DNA from: Galeopsis tetrahit
Lineage: Eukaryota > Streptophyta > Magnoliopsida > Lamiales > Lamiaceae
Direction: 5' to 3'
Length of the DNA stretch: 64,000 bases
NCBI GenBank assembly: GCA_963675135.1
Contig: OY776128.1
Span: 77,382,670-77,446,669, forward strand
Of this stretch, positions 23,921 through 33,826 are shown in pieces. The translations under genes and the position numbers were made by a program. Position 1 is the first letter of the stretch. Every line of letters starts with the position of its first letter. Under the pieces are notes generated by a model. That model made no database searches. It had not been told where the DNA came from and saw only the letters and a program-made list of their open reading frames with translations.

Positions 23921-24059
23921 AAAGATCTAATCAGATGCAACGAATAAATCGATCGAAATGAAATTGATGAAAACAGTTAATCTTGAAGGTGTGTGTGAGT
24001 TGTGATAGAATGAAATGGTGAGGCTGGTACTTATAAGTGAGAATCTGAAGTAGTGTTTT

Positions 24060-24184
24060 GGGTTCACAGCGTGGCGGCGCATTTTAGTAAAATCTCGAAG
24101 AAAAGGGTTTACAGAGGAGGTTTTTTCTTCATATTTTTTGGGCCAGGCCCAATTAGAAACTTTATTTGACCTTGGCCCGATTAA
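24060..24184 (-). promoter_or_regulatory. snoRNA cluster promoter, copy 2
   Basis: AAGGGTTT at 24103-24110 (partial telo-box), palindromic TGGGCCAGGCCCA at 24139-24151 and TTGGCCCGA at about 24172-24180. The distal boundary is cut by a transposable element inserted at 24185, immediately beside the last GGCCC motif. Confidence 0.7.
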
Positions 24185-25330
24185 GGGCGCGGCTAAATGC
24201 ACCCGGATTTCCTATGAATACACCCACCAAACATTTTTTTAATCTTTCAGCACATGTGAATTGTCCCATATACCCCTATAGTAAAATTTATAAAAAAAAA
24301 CGAAGATGAGTACACCCACCCCTTTATTTCACAGAATTATCTTCATCACTACCCAAACAAACACCATTCTTCAAAAAAAGAAATTCCAAAATTTCAACAA
24401 CAAAAAAAATGTTCTAAAAAATTTCAAGAACAAACATGTTCAAAAATAACAAGATGTTCGAAACTTTTTCCAGAACAAACACCAAATGTTCGAAACAAAT
24501 TCCAAAACAAACACCAAATGTTCGAAAAAATTTCCAAAACAAACCCAATATGTTCGAAATTTTTTCCAAAACAAACTGAATATGTTCGAAAAAAATTCCA
24601 AAACAAACACAGGTTGTTCGAAATTTTTTCCAAAACAAATTCAATAGGTTCGAAAATAATTCTCAAACTTCTAAAATACCCTAATTTTCCTAAAATTCCT
24701 AAATTAAAAAAAAAAACCCTAAATCAAAAAAAAAACGGACCTACTTGTCTTCTTTAGAGGCCGCGTCCACTGGCCGGCAACGTGAACGGCGGCCGCTTCG
24801 CACGGAGCAGGGGCGACATCCGAATTTCTTTAAGCTGCCCCACCCAAACGACACCATTCTGCGGAAGCAGCTCCACCTCTCCCATCACTCTCTCTCCTTC
24901 GTACATCCGCACCATTTTCCGGTACACATTTCTAGCGGCGGCGGCGTTTGAAAGAGGAAGGGGAGGGGGCGCGACGGCGGAAGACGATGGAGGGTTCGCG
25001 ACGGCGGCCGCGTCTCTTGGTCTTCTCTTCAAACGGAGGGGTCGCAACAGCGGAAGAATCTTCAAACGGAGGGGTGAGGAGGTGGGCCGCGGCGGCGGCC
25101 GCCAGAGAGTGGGAGGAAGGGATGAGGCGGTGGGAGTGTGGGAGGAGGCAATTGACAGTGCGAGAGAAGAGAGAAATTTGGTGGGTGTACCAAAATAAGA
25201 TAAAAATTAGGGTTAAGAAGGAGAAGGAGGGTATTTTGGAGTTTTCCACGTGGGTGTCCTCATCCGTTTTGTGTGTGTCCTCATCGTGTGGGTGTACTCA
25301 TAGTATCCTCGGGTGCCTTTAGCCGCGCCC
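24185..25330. mobile_element. Non-autonomous TIR element carrying GC-rich sequence
   Basis: Termini GGGCGCGGCTAAATGCACCC and GGGTGCCTTTAGCCGCGCCC are inverted, with the 8-bp duplication CCGATTAA outside both (24177-24184 and 25331-25338). 1146 bp. Its left part holds a minisatellite (24370-24670). Its right part, 24745-25250, is strongly GC-rich with overlapping frames on both strands, unlike its surroundings, and may be captured host sequence. No transposase seen. The 8-bp duplication suits hAT, but the GC-rich cargo is more like Mutator. Confidence 0.85.
24370..24670. repeat. Minisatellite, period about 36 bp
   Basis: The unit TGTTCGAAA..TTCCAAAACAAAC recurs about eight times in tandem with small changes. 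Because 36 is divisible by three, frames stay open across it and encode spurious Phe-rich repeats. Confidence 0.85.
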
Positions 25331-25520
25331 CCGATTAAATATATACGGGCCGACAGCCTAAAATATTTATAGACCCCTCATTTTCTTTTTAATTTAATTT
25401 TGATATATTTTTTATTTTTTTAATTAAATTATTTAATTCGAGTTTATTCATCGTTTTATTCTGAATTCAAATAAGCTCATGAAATGGCTAAGTCGTCTCG
25501 GAAATATGAAATTATATTAA

Positions 25521-26530
25521 GGGAGGGGCTATCAACACCCACTCCAATTGTTATACACACCCCACTTAAATTTAAAATTCAATTTAAATTACTAAACATG
25601 CCCCAATTTATTCCTTTCCTATCCTTTTTATTATAAAACTTAAAATATTTACCCTTCTTAATTAATACTATACACACCCCATCCATTTAAAAAATTTAAC
25701 CCCTCTCTCCCTCACCAACAACCACCGTGTCTTTTTCAAAAACAAGAAAGAGAGAAAAAGTGTGATCAAACAACAAATTAAAATATTAAAATATAATTAA
25801 AAAACTGCACAGTACAGACTGTACGGCCACAACTTCATGTACACACATGGAAGTGTTCGGCCAGTACCTAATGTACGGCTATGGATATGTTCGGCCAGTA
25901 CACAATGTACACATCCATGTGTGTTGGGCCAGTACACATTCATGTGTTCGGCCAGTACACAATGTACACATTCATGTGTGTTCGACCAGTAGTGGCCGTA
26001 CACCACTTAACCAAAATTTCAAGCAGATTGCGTTCGGCCGGTTGTGGCCGTACACTCACAGATGTGTGCGGCCAATATGGCCGTGCGTACAGTGATGTGT
26101 TCGGCCACGATTTCGACCGTACATGTCGCGACTGCTACTACTAAAAAAATTGTATAAAGTGTAAAAAAAAAGTATAAAAAAGTGTAAAAACATTAAATAT
26201 ACTTATATTAATTTCCTCCATCACTTTTTCTTCTTTCATAATCATGTTTGTTGTGATTATATCATCATATGAAGGTTTATGGTGGTAGGGTTTATGCATG
26301 GAGTAATCTTTTGTTGTAAAAGTAAAAATAGATGAATGAGAATTAAATGGGGGGTAGAATTTAAGTATGGGGTGTGTATAACATGGGGTATATTTAATAT
26401 TATTAGGGGTGTGTTTAACATTTTTTAAATGATTTAAAAGGATATCTTAGTAAATTCAATTAGGTCTATTTTTGTCCAAAAAAAATACGGGGTGGAAACA
26501 ACACAATTTGAAGTATTGATAGCCCCTCCC
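25521..26530. mobile_element. Mutator-like non-autonomous element
   Basis: Ends GGGAGGGGCTATCAA and TTGATAGCCCCTCCC are inverted and flanked by the 9-bp duplication TTATATTAA (25512-25520, 26531-26539), the Mutator hallmark. 1010 bp with no transposase. Unit B has an uninterrupted CTATATTAAATGAA at the matching place near 34287. Confidence 0.88.
25845..26120. repeat. Tandem repeat inside the Mutator-like element
   Basis: Words GTTCGGCCAGTACACA, ATGTACACATCCATGTGTG and variants recur about six to eight times with a period near 40-50 bases, degenerating to the right. Confidence 0.75.
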
Positions 26531-26599
26531 TTATATTAAATGAACACAACCAATAAATTTTACCTATATCAAATACGCTAACATTTTCAACATTTAAAA

Positions 26600-27918
26600 A
26601 AAAAAAAAACATCGAATAAAATTCGTAGTCAGATACATTTTAATAAAAGCATAAATTAATTCGTAACAAATTTTATTTTAGTCCTTTTATTGACAAACAT
26701 AAATTATTGTTTATTTAAATTATAAAACACTGAACACTTATGCTCTTATGATTGAACATTATCATTATATGAGTCTTTTACATCGTCGAAATCACCATCC
26801 CTAAATCGAACGAGTTACCCTGTTTAGTAAACATAAAAGGCTGATTTCAAAATCAGAAGATTAAAATCAAAACTGGGTACTAAAGGGGCAAAAAAGGAAA
26901 AAACGTATTTTCCCTAATATGAATATCTAAAATGGAAACAAGAAATCTGACTGAAACTTAAACAAAACAATGCTTTAATTTAAGTCTTCCAGTTAAAGTA
27001 CAGTCAACCATTGAATTAATAATAATATTATGATGGATTTTGAGTGACAAAAACCATTTCAGGCTTTATTATTCCAGGAAAAAAAATAATTCAATGAGGC
27101 CTTGTGATTGATGACCTATGCTTACAGCATATCCAAATTTGACAAGAGAGATCAAACACTGCTTACAGCAAACTTGAAATTAACAACGAGTCCAACTTAG
27201 ACCAAAGTTATCTATGTTCATTGTGAATGATTTAAGGACTTAGACCATCTCCAAAGGAGAGGCTAATGAGCACTTTCCATGGCAAATATGGTATGTGTCA
27301 TCTCCAAGGGGAACTCTAAAGTGGTGGCTATTTGCCACAAATGAATAGTGTGTGGCAAATTTGCCTCCGCACTATTCATTGTGGCAAACATATTATATAT
27401 ATATTTTATTTAGTTTTTAATTTTAATTAATAGTTATTAAAATTTTAAAATTATACAATTTAATTTTAAGACAACATGAATAATTTAAATTACCAATACA
27501 GAATAGGAAATAAAATATAATTGGGTGTTTGTGTGAAATCAATTTGTGTTTTTTATTTTGTATTGAATGAATCATTTTGTTGCTTAATTTAAATTTAATC
27601 GTAATAAAATTTAATATTTAATTATAAATAAATATTTGATAAAATGAAATATAAAAAAGATAAAATTAAGAGAATATTCCCATTGAGTTAAAATTTGAGT
27701 TGAATGGTTGGAGATGATTTTATTGTTTGACTCAAATTTGGTGGCAAATTAAGGGTTTTAGTGACAAATTTGCCACTAGCGTTGGAGATGCTCTTACTGA
27801 GATAATTCACATGTGTGGTTTCATCCATCCAAGACCTCATAATTGAAAATTAATTTTAAAGACCCAATTTCTCTGTTCACTGTCTCATGTTTGGAGGTTA
27901 ATAATAAAGAAGAATAGA
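26600..27918 (-). pseudogene. Aspartate aminotransferase 3' fragment (dead copy)
   Basis: The sequence at 26830-27242 and 27794-27918 aligns with 34500-35325: 3' UTR words such as CTTCCAGTTAAAGTACAG and GGCCTTGTGATTGATGACCT, then intron words AGAGATCAAACACTGCTTAC. The piece corresponding to about 34794-35095, containing exons 11 and 12, is deleted, so no coding sequence remains. A MITE splits the rest. Confidence 0.85.
27243..27793. mobile_element. PIF/Harbinger-like MITE with a visible empty site
   Basis: Ends GACCATCTCCAAAGG and GTTGGAGATGCTC are inverted and flanked by TTA. The sister unit has the uninterrupted site GGACTTACTGAG at about 35206-35217. 551 bp, AT-rich. Confidence 0.9.
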
Positions 27919-28332
27919 AGGAGAAGAAGACACACTCGTTGTGTTTCACAAACAATATCATTAAGGAGATCTTAGAGGAGAGGACTGCGGTTGGCCTAGC
28001 AACGTCTGTTCAGCCTACGAATGCAAGAAGGTCAGCTTCAGCCACTAGAATTCCTATCAAACTTTCATTTTTCGTCCGACCCAATTAAAGGTACACATTC
28101 CTTTATTGACAAACAACTTCATCTCACATTGCATATACTCATTTGTCTATTACTTTCACACCACCCAAGCCCACAATGTGTAATGTATTCTATGATTTGC
28201 ACTATACTTGATCTTCCGTTCGGAGAATCATCTATATTTTTATCGGATATTCAATACACACCTTCACAAATTTAAATATTGTTTTCGATAGCATGTTTCA
28301 AAACATTAAATTTCTAATAAATCAGGCAAAAT

Positions 28333-29888
28333 AAAATAAATTGGTAAGTAAAAAGATATCTTATTGCATTATTTAGGTATGAGAAATGCCCAAATGAGCC
28401 TTACAAAATTACGGAAATTTAAATCACGTTACAGATTCCTACTTGCCAAGATCCATGTTGACAATCAAGTTTCTAATATCCTTTTGGGTTGCTGCTCCAA
28501 CCACTTAAGTCCATAGCAATATTCCCATTTGGTACTTCATACTTGTAACCCAACTCCACGTTCCAATTTTCACTTCATCTACAATTCCCAGATACTTGCC
28601 CCTTTCCCCCCTCAAAAGGCTACTAAAATGGAGTAGTTTCGTTGGGGGCACTGTGACGACACCTAGCCATTTCAAACATCGCATACATACTTAAATCTGT
28701 GTACGGTGGAAGAGTGTGACGTACCAATTCCAATTCGTGGTATTACAGAAAACACAACTTAAATCTGTGTTCAGTGGAAGAATTCTTCATCGCTCCAACT
28801 TTGTTTTTGTCAGAATTTCTGCCATTCTTTTGTTGTGATAGCCATCCGTATGCTCCTTTTGTAGTATACTTCCCATCAGCCGCTCACGACTCCTTTTTGG
28901 AGAGTACCCATAATCTATCATTTTCAATATAAAACCTCCATAGCCATTTCCACAAAAGTGTTAAATTAAAGCATTCAAGATCCCTCACACCTAGGCCTCC
29001 CTTATATTTGTGATTGCAAATATGATCCCATTTAACCCAAGATACTTTGTTCACCCACTCCCACTCAACAGCTCATCTGTGTACACTACCACACTTCACG
29101 CCCAGGTAGTTAGTCTCAAGAAATTCGCGAATGCATTTAGTCTCTCGAGCTCGACATTTACTCAAAGTAAACTGCATTTACCCCTAAAAATAGTATCATC
29201 AGCGAATTGTAGGTGCAAGATGCTGATTTTGTGCTTCCACAACTTCAACCCAATGGGCTCCGATTTACTAGAACCGAAGAATTTGCCGTTGTGAGACATT
29301 CCATCGTCCACCTAATCCATTTGGGATCGAATCTAAATTTCTAATCCAACAATTCCAAGTAGCCCCAGTCAATGGAATCATATCCAACGATTCCAATATG
29401 CAGATATCCCTCCTTTTTTTACGTCCTCGATCACCTCATTAAGAACAACCACACTATCTAAGATTTGTCTCCCTCTAATGAACACTGATTGCTGCTTCAA
29501 TATGATTTTCTCAAGGACCGAGCACAGCCCTTTATCAAGGATATGATCATGTGGATGCCTGTGATGAGGGATATCGGTCTGTAATCATGCAATTCTGAAG
29601 CATCATCTTTCTTCGGGATCAGTACTATGAAAGATGAGTTTAGACCTCTTACTAGCTTTCCATGTAGATGAAATTCCCTCATTAATCCCATGAAGCCCCT
29701 CTTGTATGTGCCCCAGAAATCTTTCAGGAACACAAAGTTGAAACCGTCGGTACCCAGGCTCTTTGAACCGTAGCATGACTCTGCTAGTGAAATCAGGTGC
29801 TAGTTTTGGCCTGTAAATTCTTTCTGAAGTGAAATGTTTCCTAAAGAAATCAAATACATCTTTCTTCTTATCGTTAACTTCCTCTTCC
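28333..29888 (-). mobile_element. Truncated LINE fragment
   Basis: Minus-strand broken frames read FIVLIPKKDDASELHDYRPI (RT start), SVFIRGRQILDSVVVLNEV and, near 28950-29040, VSWVKWDHICNHKYKGGLGV and LWKWLWRFYIE, the order of a plant LINE ORF2. It interrupts sequence that is continuous in unit A (GGCAAAAT|ATATATCCAAAAAA at about 22847). Confidence 0.85.
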
Positions 29889-29932
29889 ACTTATATATAT
29901 CCAAAAAATAGAACAAGTATTATATGAGAGAA

Positions 29933-30064
29933 TTGTGTAGTACTCCAACGTCCATATGCACTAAAAGAGTAACACAGGATAGCGAGGAGAACATTACTTT
30001 AAGCTAAACTTGAATTCTTGTCAAACCAAGCAACATCAGCATGACAAATTTCAGCAAGTAAAGC
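29933..30064 (-). ncRNA. H/ACA box snoRNA, cluster copy 3
   Basis: The 5' hairpin has outer stem AGCTTTACTTG/CAAGTTTAGCT and perfect inner stem TTGTCA/TGACAA. H box AAAGTA follows, then the 3' hairpin GTTCTCC/GGAGTAC and the ACA box in CTACACAA. This is the best-formed copy. Target unknown. Confidence 0.68.
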
Positions 30065-30112
30065 TACAATAATTCAAAAACAGATTATAATAATGAAAAA
30101 TCTTGGAAAGAA

Positions 30113-30185
30113 ACTCAGTCCCTTAGATGTTTATAATTGCGATCATTTCCGCAATCATTACAGGTCTGTAGGTCTCATCATCGTT
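30113..30185 (-). ncRNA. C/D box snoRNA, U61-like, cluster copy 3
   Basis: ATGATGA and CTGA boxes and the two 18S guides are intact; one A is lost between the guides relative to copy 1. Confidence 0.8.
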
Positions 30186-30297
30186 ACAATTCAAACAACA
30201 AAAACATTTCACTAATTAAATATAGCTTATCCAACTATCTCCAATTGCAAGTGAGAAGCAATGGAGATTAAAAAAATGGAGAAACACGATTACTTTT

Positions 30298-30354
30298 GCT
30301 TCTAGGGAACGAGTTGACAAGATATCAAAAACCAAGTCACCAGATAAAGAAGCC
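30298..30354 (-). ncRNA. Conserved hairpin, possible H/ACA-like RNA, copy 3
   Basis: GCTTCT/AGAAGC stem kept; downstream bases are AAAAGTA (still ANANNA-like). Class uncertain. Confidence 0.4.
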
Positions 30355-30438
30355 TTTCTGCAAATCTATCGTTTTTTAAAACAAAATTAAGTAATAAACA
30401 GATCAAGTGACCCAAATCAATTCGGTAAAATAATAATT

Positions 30439-30530
30439 GACTCAGAGGGTTGCATAATGTGCTCAGGGAAGAGACGTGAAGGCTCTTCTCATACAAGAGG
30501 TGTCAGAATATTTAAGCAACGTCATCATAG
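30439..30530 (-). ncRNA. Orphan C/D-like RNA with internal stem, copy 3
   Basis: C box ATGATGA, TCTGA, TATGAGA and CTCTGA kept. The internal stem is now GTTGCTTAAA/ATTATGCAAC, one pair weaker at its inner end. Confidence 0.6.
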
Positions 30531-30597
30531 TAAGATTAAAACACTAATTACATAAAAAATGAAAGTTTTAAATTTTTTGAATGTAATTAAGATCTGG

Positions 30598-30683
30598 ATT
30601 CATCAGATAGGAGCGAAAGACTGTGCTTAAAATTTGTAATCACAAGATTTCATTTGAACTATGCTTATATTCATCACATGAAC
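30598..30683 (-). ncRNA. C/D box snoRNA, U80 type, copy 3
   Basis: Both 25S guides unchanged. The terminal stem is GTTCA/TGAAT, with a G-U pair replacing G-C at the outer position, still pairable. Confidence 0.87.
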
Positions 30684-30776
30684 CCAATTTCTTTTTTAAA
30701 AAATGATATTACAGTTCCAAAAACAATTTGGCAATTAAAAACACCAAAAAACATCTAATAAACAAAGAAGAAATCA

Positions 30777-30856
30777 GGCCTCATAGAGAAGATTAGGTAT
30801 ATCCACATACGGAATTTCAGACATATGCTTGTCAATTACAATATTAATCATTGGCC
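30777..30856 (-). ncRNA. C/D box snoRNA, U27 type, copy 3
   Basis: The 18S A28 guide GACAAGCATATG and CTGA are intact; terminal GGCC/GGCC pairing kept. Confidence 0.8.
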
Positions 30857-30919
30857 AGCATACGAAAATAATTCATTATATAAAAAAATTACCTTACAGA
30901 ATTGAGGAAATTGAAATTA

Positions 30920-31013
30920 GGGCTCAGTTTATGGGTGGTGATATAACAGGATGGTCGGCAAGGCATTGAAATGCCACTACGACGAACGAGACCAATCACA
31001 TTCGTCACAGCCC
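30920..31013 (-). ncRNA. C/D box snoRNA, dual 18S guide (U33/U30 type), copy 3
   Basis: Stem GGGCT/AGCCC, boxes and both 18S guides kept; the sequence between them matches copy 2 more closely than copy 1. Confidence 0.85.
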
Positions 31014-31139
31014 AAAGATCTAATAAGATGCAATGAATAAATCGATCGAAATGAAATTGATGAAAACACTTAATCTTCAAGGTGTGTGTGATAGAATGAA
31101 ATGGTGAGGCTGGTACTTATAAGTGAGAATCTGAAGTAG

Positions 31140-31260
31140 TGTTTTGGGTTCACCGCATGGCGGCGCATTTTAGTAAAATCTCGAAGAAAAGGGTTTACAG
31201 AGGGTGTTTTCAAAATTACCCTTCTTACCCATAAACCCTAATTTTCCTTCCACATCACAC
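31140..31260 (-). promoter_or_regulatory. Altered promoter of cluster copy 3
   Basis: Up to about 31205 the flank matches copy 2 (GAAGAAAAGGGTTTACAGAG), then it diverges. No TGGGCC/GGCCCA is present. A perfect AAACCCTAA lies at 31233-31241 on the plus strand, the reverse orientation for this cluster. Whether the copy is transcribed is open. Confidence 0.5.
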
Positions 31261-31602
31261 CTTTTTTGAATTTCTCTTCACCGTGGTTCGATTTTGCACC
31301 TACTACTCACTATTCAAAATATGTGTAATGTATTTCGTTTTCGAGATTATTTTTTACAAAAAATGCGTTTTTTCAAAAACTTAGCACTGGTTCACCGAGT
31401 TTTATGAGATTTTTCAAAAAAAAAAATACACGTCATGAATCAAAATTCGGCCAACTTTTCCACGTTTTGATTCAAAATTCAGCGACCGAGTTTTGATTCA
31501 TAACGTGAAACTTTTTTTAATTTGTATACACCTGAATTTATTTTTTATATATTTTTAATTATTTAATTAAATTATTTAATCCGAGTTTGATTCAACGTTT
31601 TA

Positions 31603-32907
31603 ATCACTACCATTATTCTGATAATCCTTTCGTGCTCTCTAATAGAGTGGAGGGATTGGAAAATCTCCATGTTTCTGCTTTGTTTGACCCTGATTTGAGA
31701 AATTGGGATGAAAACCTCATCCATCACCTCATCCCCCTAGATGCTGAAAAGGATTTTCAACATGGCATTACCCCCTAGTGGCTCGACCGATAGAGTGATG
31801 TGGCATCCATCAAACAAAGGCACCTACACAGTACGATCGACATACAAATTAGCATGTTCTTTAGGGGCTAATCAAAATTTACGAGTGGAGGGGGATTGGA
31901 TCCTGATATGGAAACTAGTAGCACCTCCAAGAGTAAAAGATTTTATTTGGAGATTGGGGAGAGATTGCTTGCCAACAAAGAATAATTTATTGGCTAAGCA
32001 TGTGGAGATTGCAGGTGATTGTGGAATCTGTGGTAGCGAGGAGGAAAATTGTTGGCACCTGTTTTTCGAATGTGCATATGCAAAAGAGTGTTGGTATACC
32101 GTGGGTATCTCTTCTGCGATTGGAAGGTGTATGGATGGAGCTGGGAATGTTAAGGGTGTGATTTTCGATTTGTTGGGAGGCCAACCTGAAACAATTAAAA
32201 CCAGTTTTTGTATGATTTTATGGCAATTATGGAAAGAGCGAAATTCGAAAATCTGGAATGGCATTGCTAAGTCGCCCTCGGAAGCTGTCCACGCTTCAGC
32301 GGCCCACTGGAATGAATGGGCTGCGGCTGCACGGGTGTTAGAGAACGCAGGTGGTATGCAACGAAATAATGGAGGATCATGTCTTGCATGGCATCCCCCT
32401 ACTATTGGTATGAGAAAGATCAACACTGATGCAGCCTTTTTCAGAGAAGAACAACAGACTGGTTTGGGTTTTGTAATCCGAGATGAGCAAGGGAGATTTT
32501 GTATGGCACGTACGCGTATTATAAGGGGCTGTGTTGCTGTGGATATTGGAGAAATTATGGGTTTTTACGAGGCTTTATCTTGGCTCAAGGAACAGGGCTT
32601 GGACAACTGTATTATTGAAGGTGACGCAAAAGTGATTGTTGATGCTATTAATGGTTCAGATACTGCGGTATCAACTTTTGGGGGACTATGTCTTGGCTTG
32701 CCGAAATCTACTAGCAAGTTTTTCAAATGTTAATGTTATTTATGTCAAACGGGCTGCCAATATGTTAGCACATACGATGGCTAGAAATTCCCGTCAATTT
32801 GATTCTCCTTGTACATGGTTAGACCCACCGAACTTTGTGGTCGGGCTACACGAGTCTCACTGCATTTGCAATAATAGAAGCTAATCATCTCTTGCTTAAA
32901 AAAAAAT
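31603..32907 (+). mobile_element. 5'-truncated LINE fragment with A-rich tail
   Basis: Frames on the plus strand give the LINE ORF2 C-terminus: DPDLRNWDENLI, then 31741-32733 with a zf-RVT-like region (KDFIWRLGRDCLPTK, CGICGSEEENCWHLFFEC) and a plant RNase H-like domain (KINTDAAFF, IIEGDAKVIVDAI). The end AAAAAAAATAAG at about 32900 is the poly-A tail. Frameshifts at about 31770 and 32690 break it. In unit A the matching sequence (CGTTTTATTC..AATAAGCTCATG) is uninterrupted. Confidence 0.9.
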
Positions 32908-33033
32908 AAGCTCATGAAATGGCTAAGCCGTCTCTCGGAATTATGAGAGCCCTTTTATTTGGTAGTTCTACTGAATTTTGTAGTTGAAATAACCCTAGTA
33001 AACTATTCTGGTCAAAATAATGAATAAAATTTT

Positions 33034-33826
33034 GGGGTGGGGTATATCCTTCTAGCTTAGTTAGATACACCCTCGATACACGTACTCCCCTTAAAGTAAA
33101 TCTAAAATAGATGTACTTCCCCAAATTACCTATTATACGCCTTTATCTTAAAATTTGGTATGATAAATGCACATTCCAAAACCCTAATTTTCCTCCTTTC
33201 TTCCACCAACCCTTCCGTCTTCTTCCCTCCCAGCGCTGCCCCAAGCCGCCCGCCTCCCTTACTCATTTTTTTTTCTTTTCCATTTCTACAATCAGTGGCG
33301 CTGCCGCCTCTTCCCCCACCGCTCGACCGTAAGCCGTCGCCCCTCCGGTAACTTTTTTCCCTTTTCTCTGCAGTATGGGTACGTACGCTTTCTCTCTTTT
33401 TTTTAAAATAATTTTTTTAATGCAATGCCGTTGACAAGGGTGTTTTTCGTCGACAAATTATAGTCGACCATCTATTCTACGGTCGACCAACCAGTGTCAA
33501 TCCCAACCAGTGTCGATTGACACTAGTTGGTCGAAAAAATCTAATTTTTTTTTGAATTTTCTAAATATATTTTGGATGGGTGACGCCGGAGGTTGCGGCG
33601 GTGGAGGCTGTCGGAAGTTGCGACGACGGCAGCTGGCTTCCGAAGGGGCGGCGACGCCTGCAAAATTAGGGTTAGGATTTTGTATAAAATTAGGTTTAGT
33701 GTTTTAAGTAAGGGTTGTATATATCTATAACATTTTACTAAAGGGACAAATATGATATTTGACATATATATTTAATTAATAAATGGAAGGGGGTGTATCT
33801 AACAAAGCTGGTATATACCCCACGCC
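33034..33826. mobile_element. Non-autonomous TIR element with GC-rich segments
   Basis: GGGGTGGGGTATATCCT..TAGATACACC at the left and GGTGTATCTAAC..TATATACCCCACGCC at the right are inverted over about 38 bases. The interior has GC-rich islands (33220-33350, 33580-33665) and no transposase. Target duplication is unclear. Confidence 0.75.

Larger units (their letters stand above)
22003..27918. repeat. Segmental duplication, unit A
   Basis: Order: a flank containing GAAGAAGACACACTCG, snoRNA cluster copy 2, a short spacer, then a copy of the 3' end of the aspartate aminotransferase gene. Unit B (27919-35325) repeats the same order. The junction at about 27918 joins aminotransferase intron sequence (ending near 35324 in unit B) to the unit start, as expected for head-to-tail duplication. 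Two TIR elements and a MITE inserted in this unit are absent from unit B. Confidence 0.85.

Noticed and set aside
24414..24757. Phe/Glu-rich open frames
   Set aside because: Produced by a 36-bp minisatellite; not genes.
24745..25322. Overlapping long open frames on both strands
   Set aside because: They arise from GC-rich cargo inside a transposable element; none has a recognised domain or gene structure, so they are not called as genes.
25797..26144. Repetitive open frames resembling a small repeat protein
   Set aside because: Tandem repeat within a Mutator-like element, readable in several frames.
23387..31080. Short frames over the conserved 17-31 kb repeats, for example 23927-24202 and 30889-31080
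   Set aside because: The three copies do not conserve the reading frames, while they conserve boxes, guides and stems; the function is RNA.
31872..32426. 184-residue frame on the minus strand
   Set aside because: It is the antisense shadow of the LINE RNase H-region frame.
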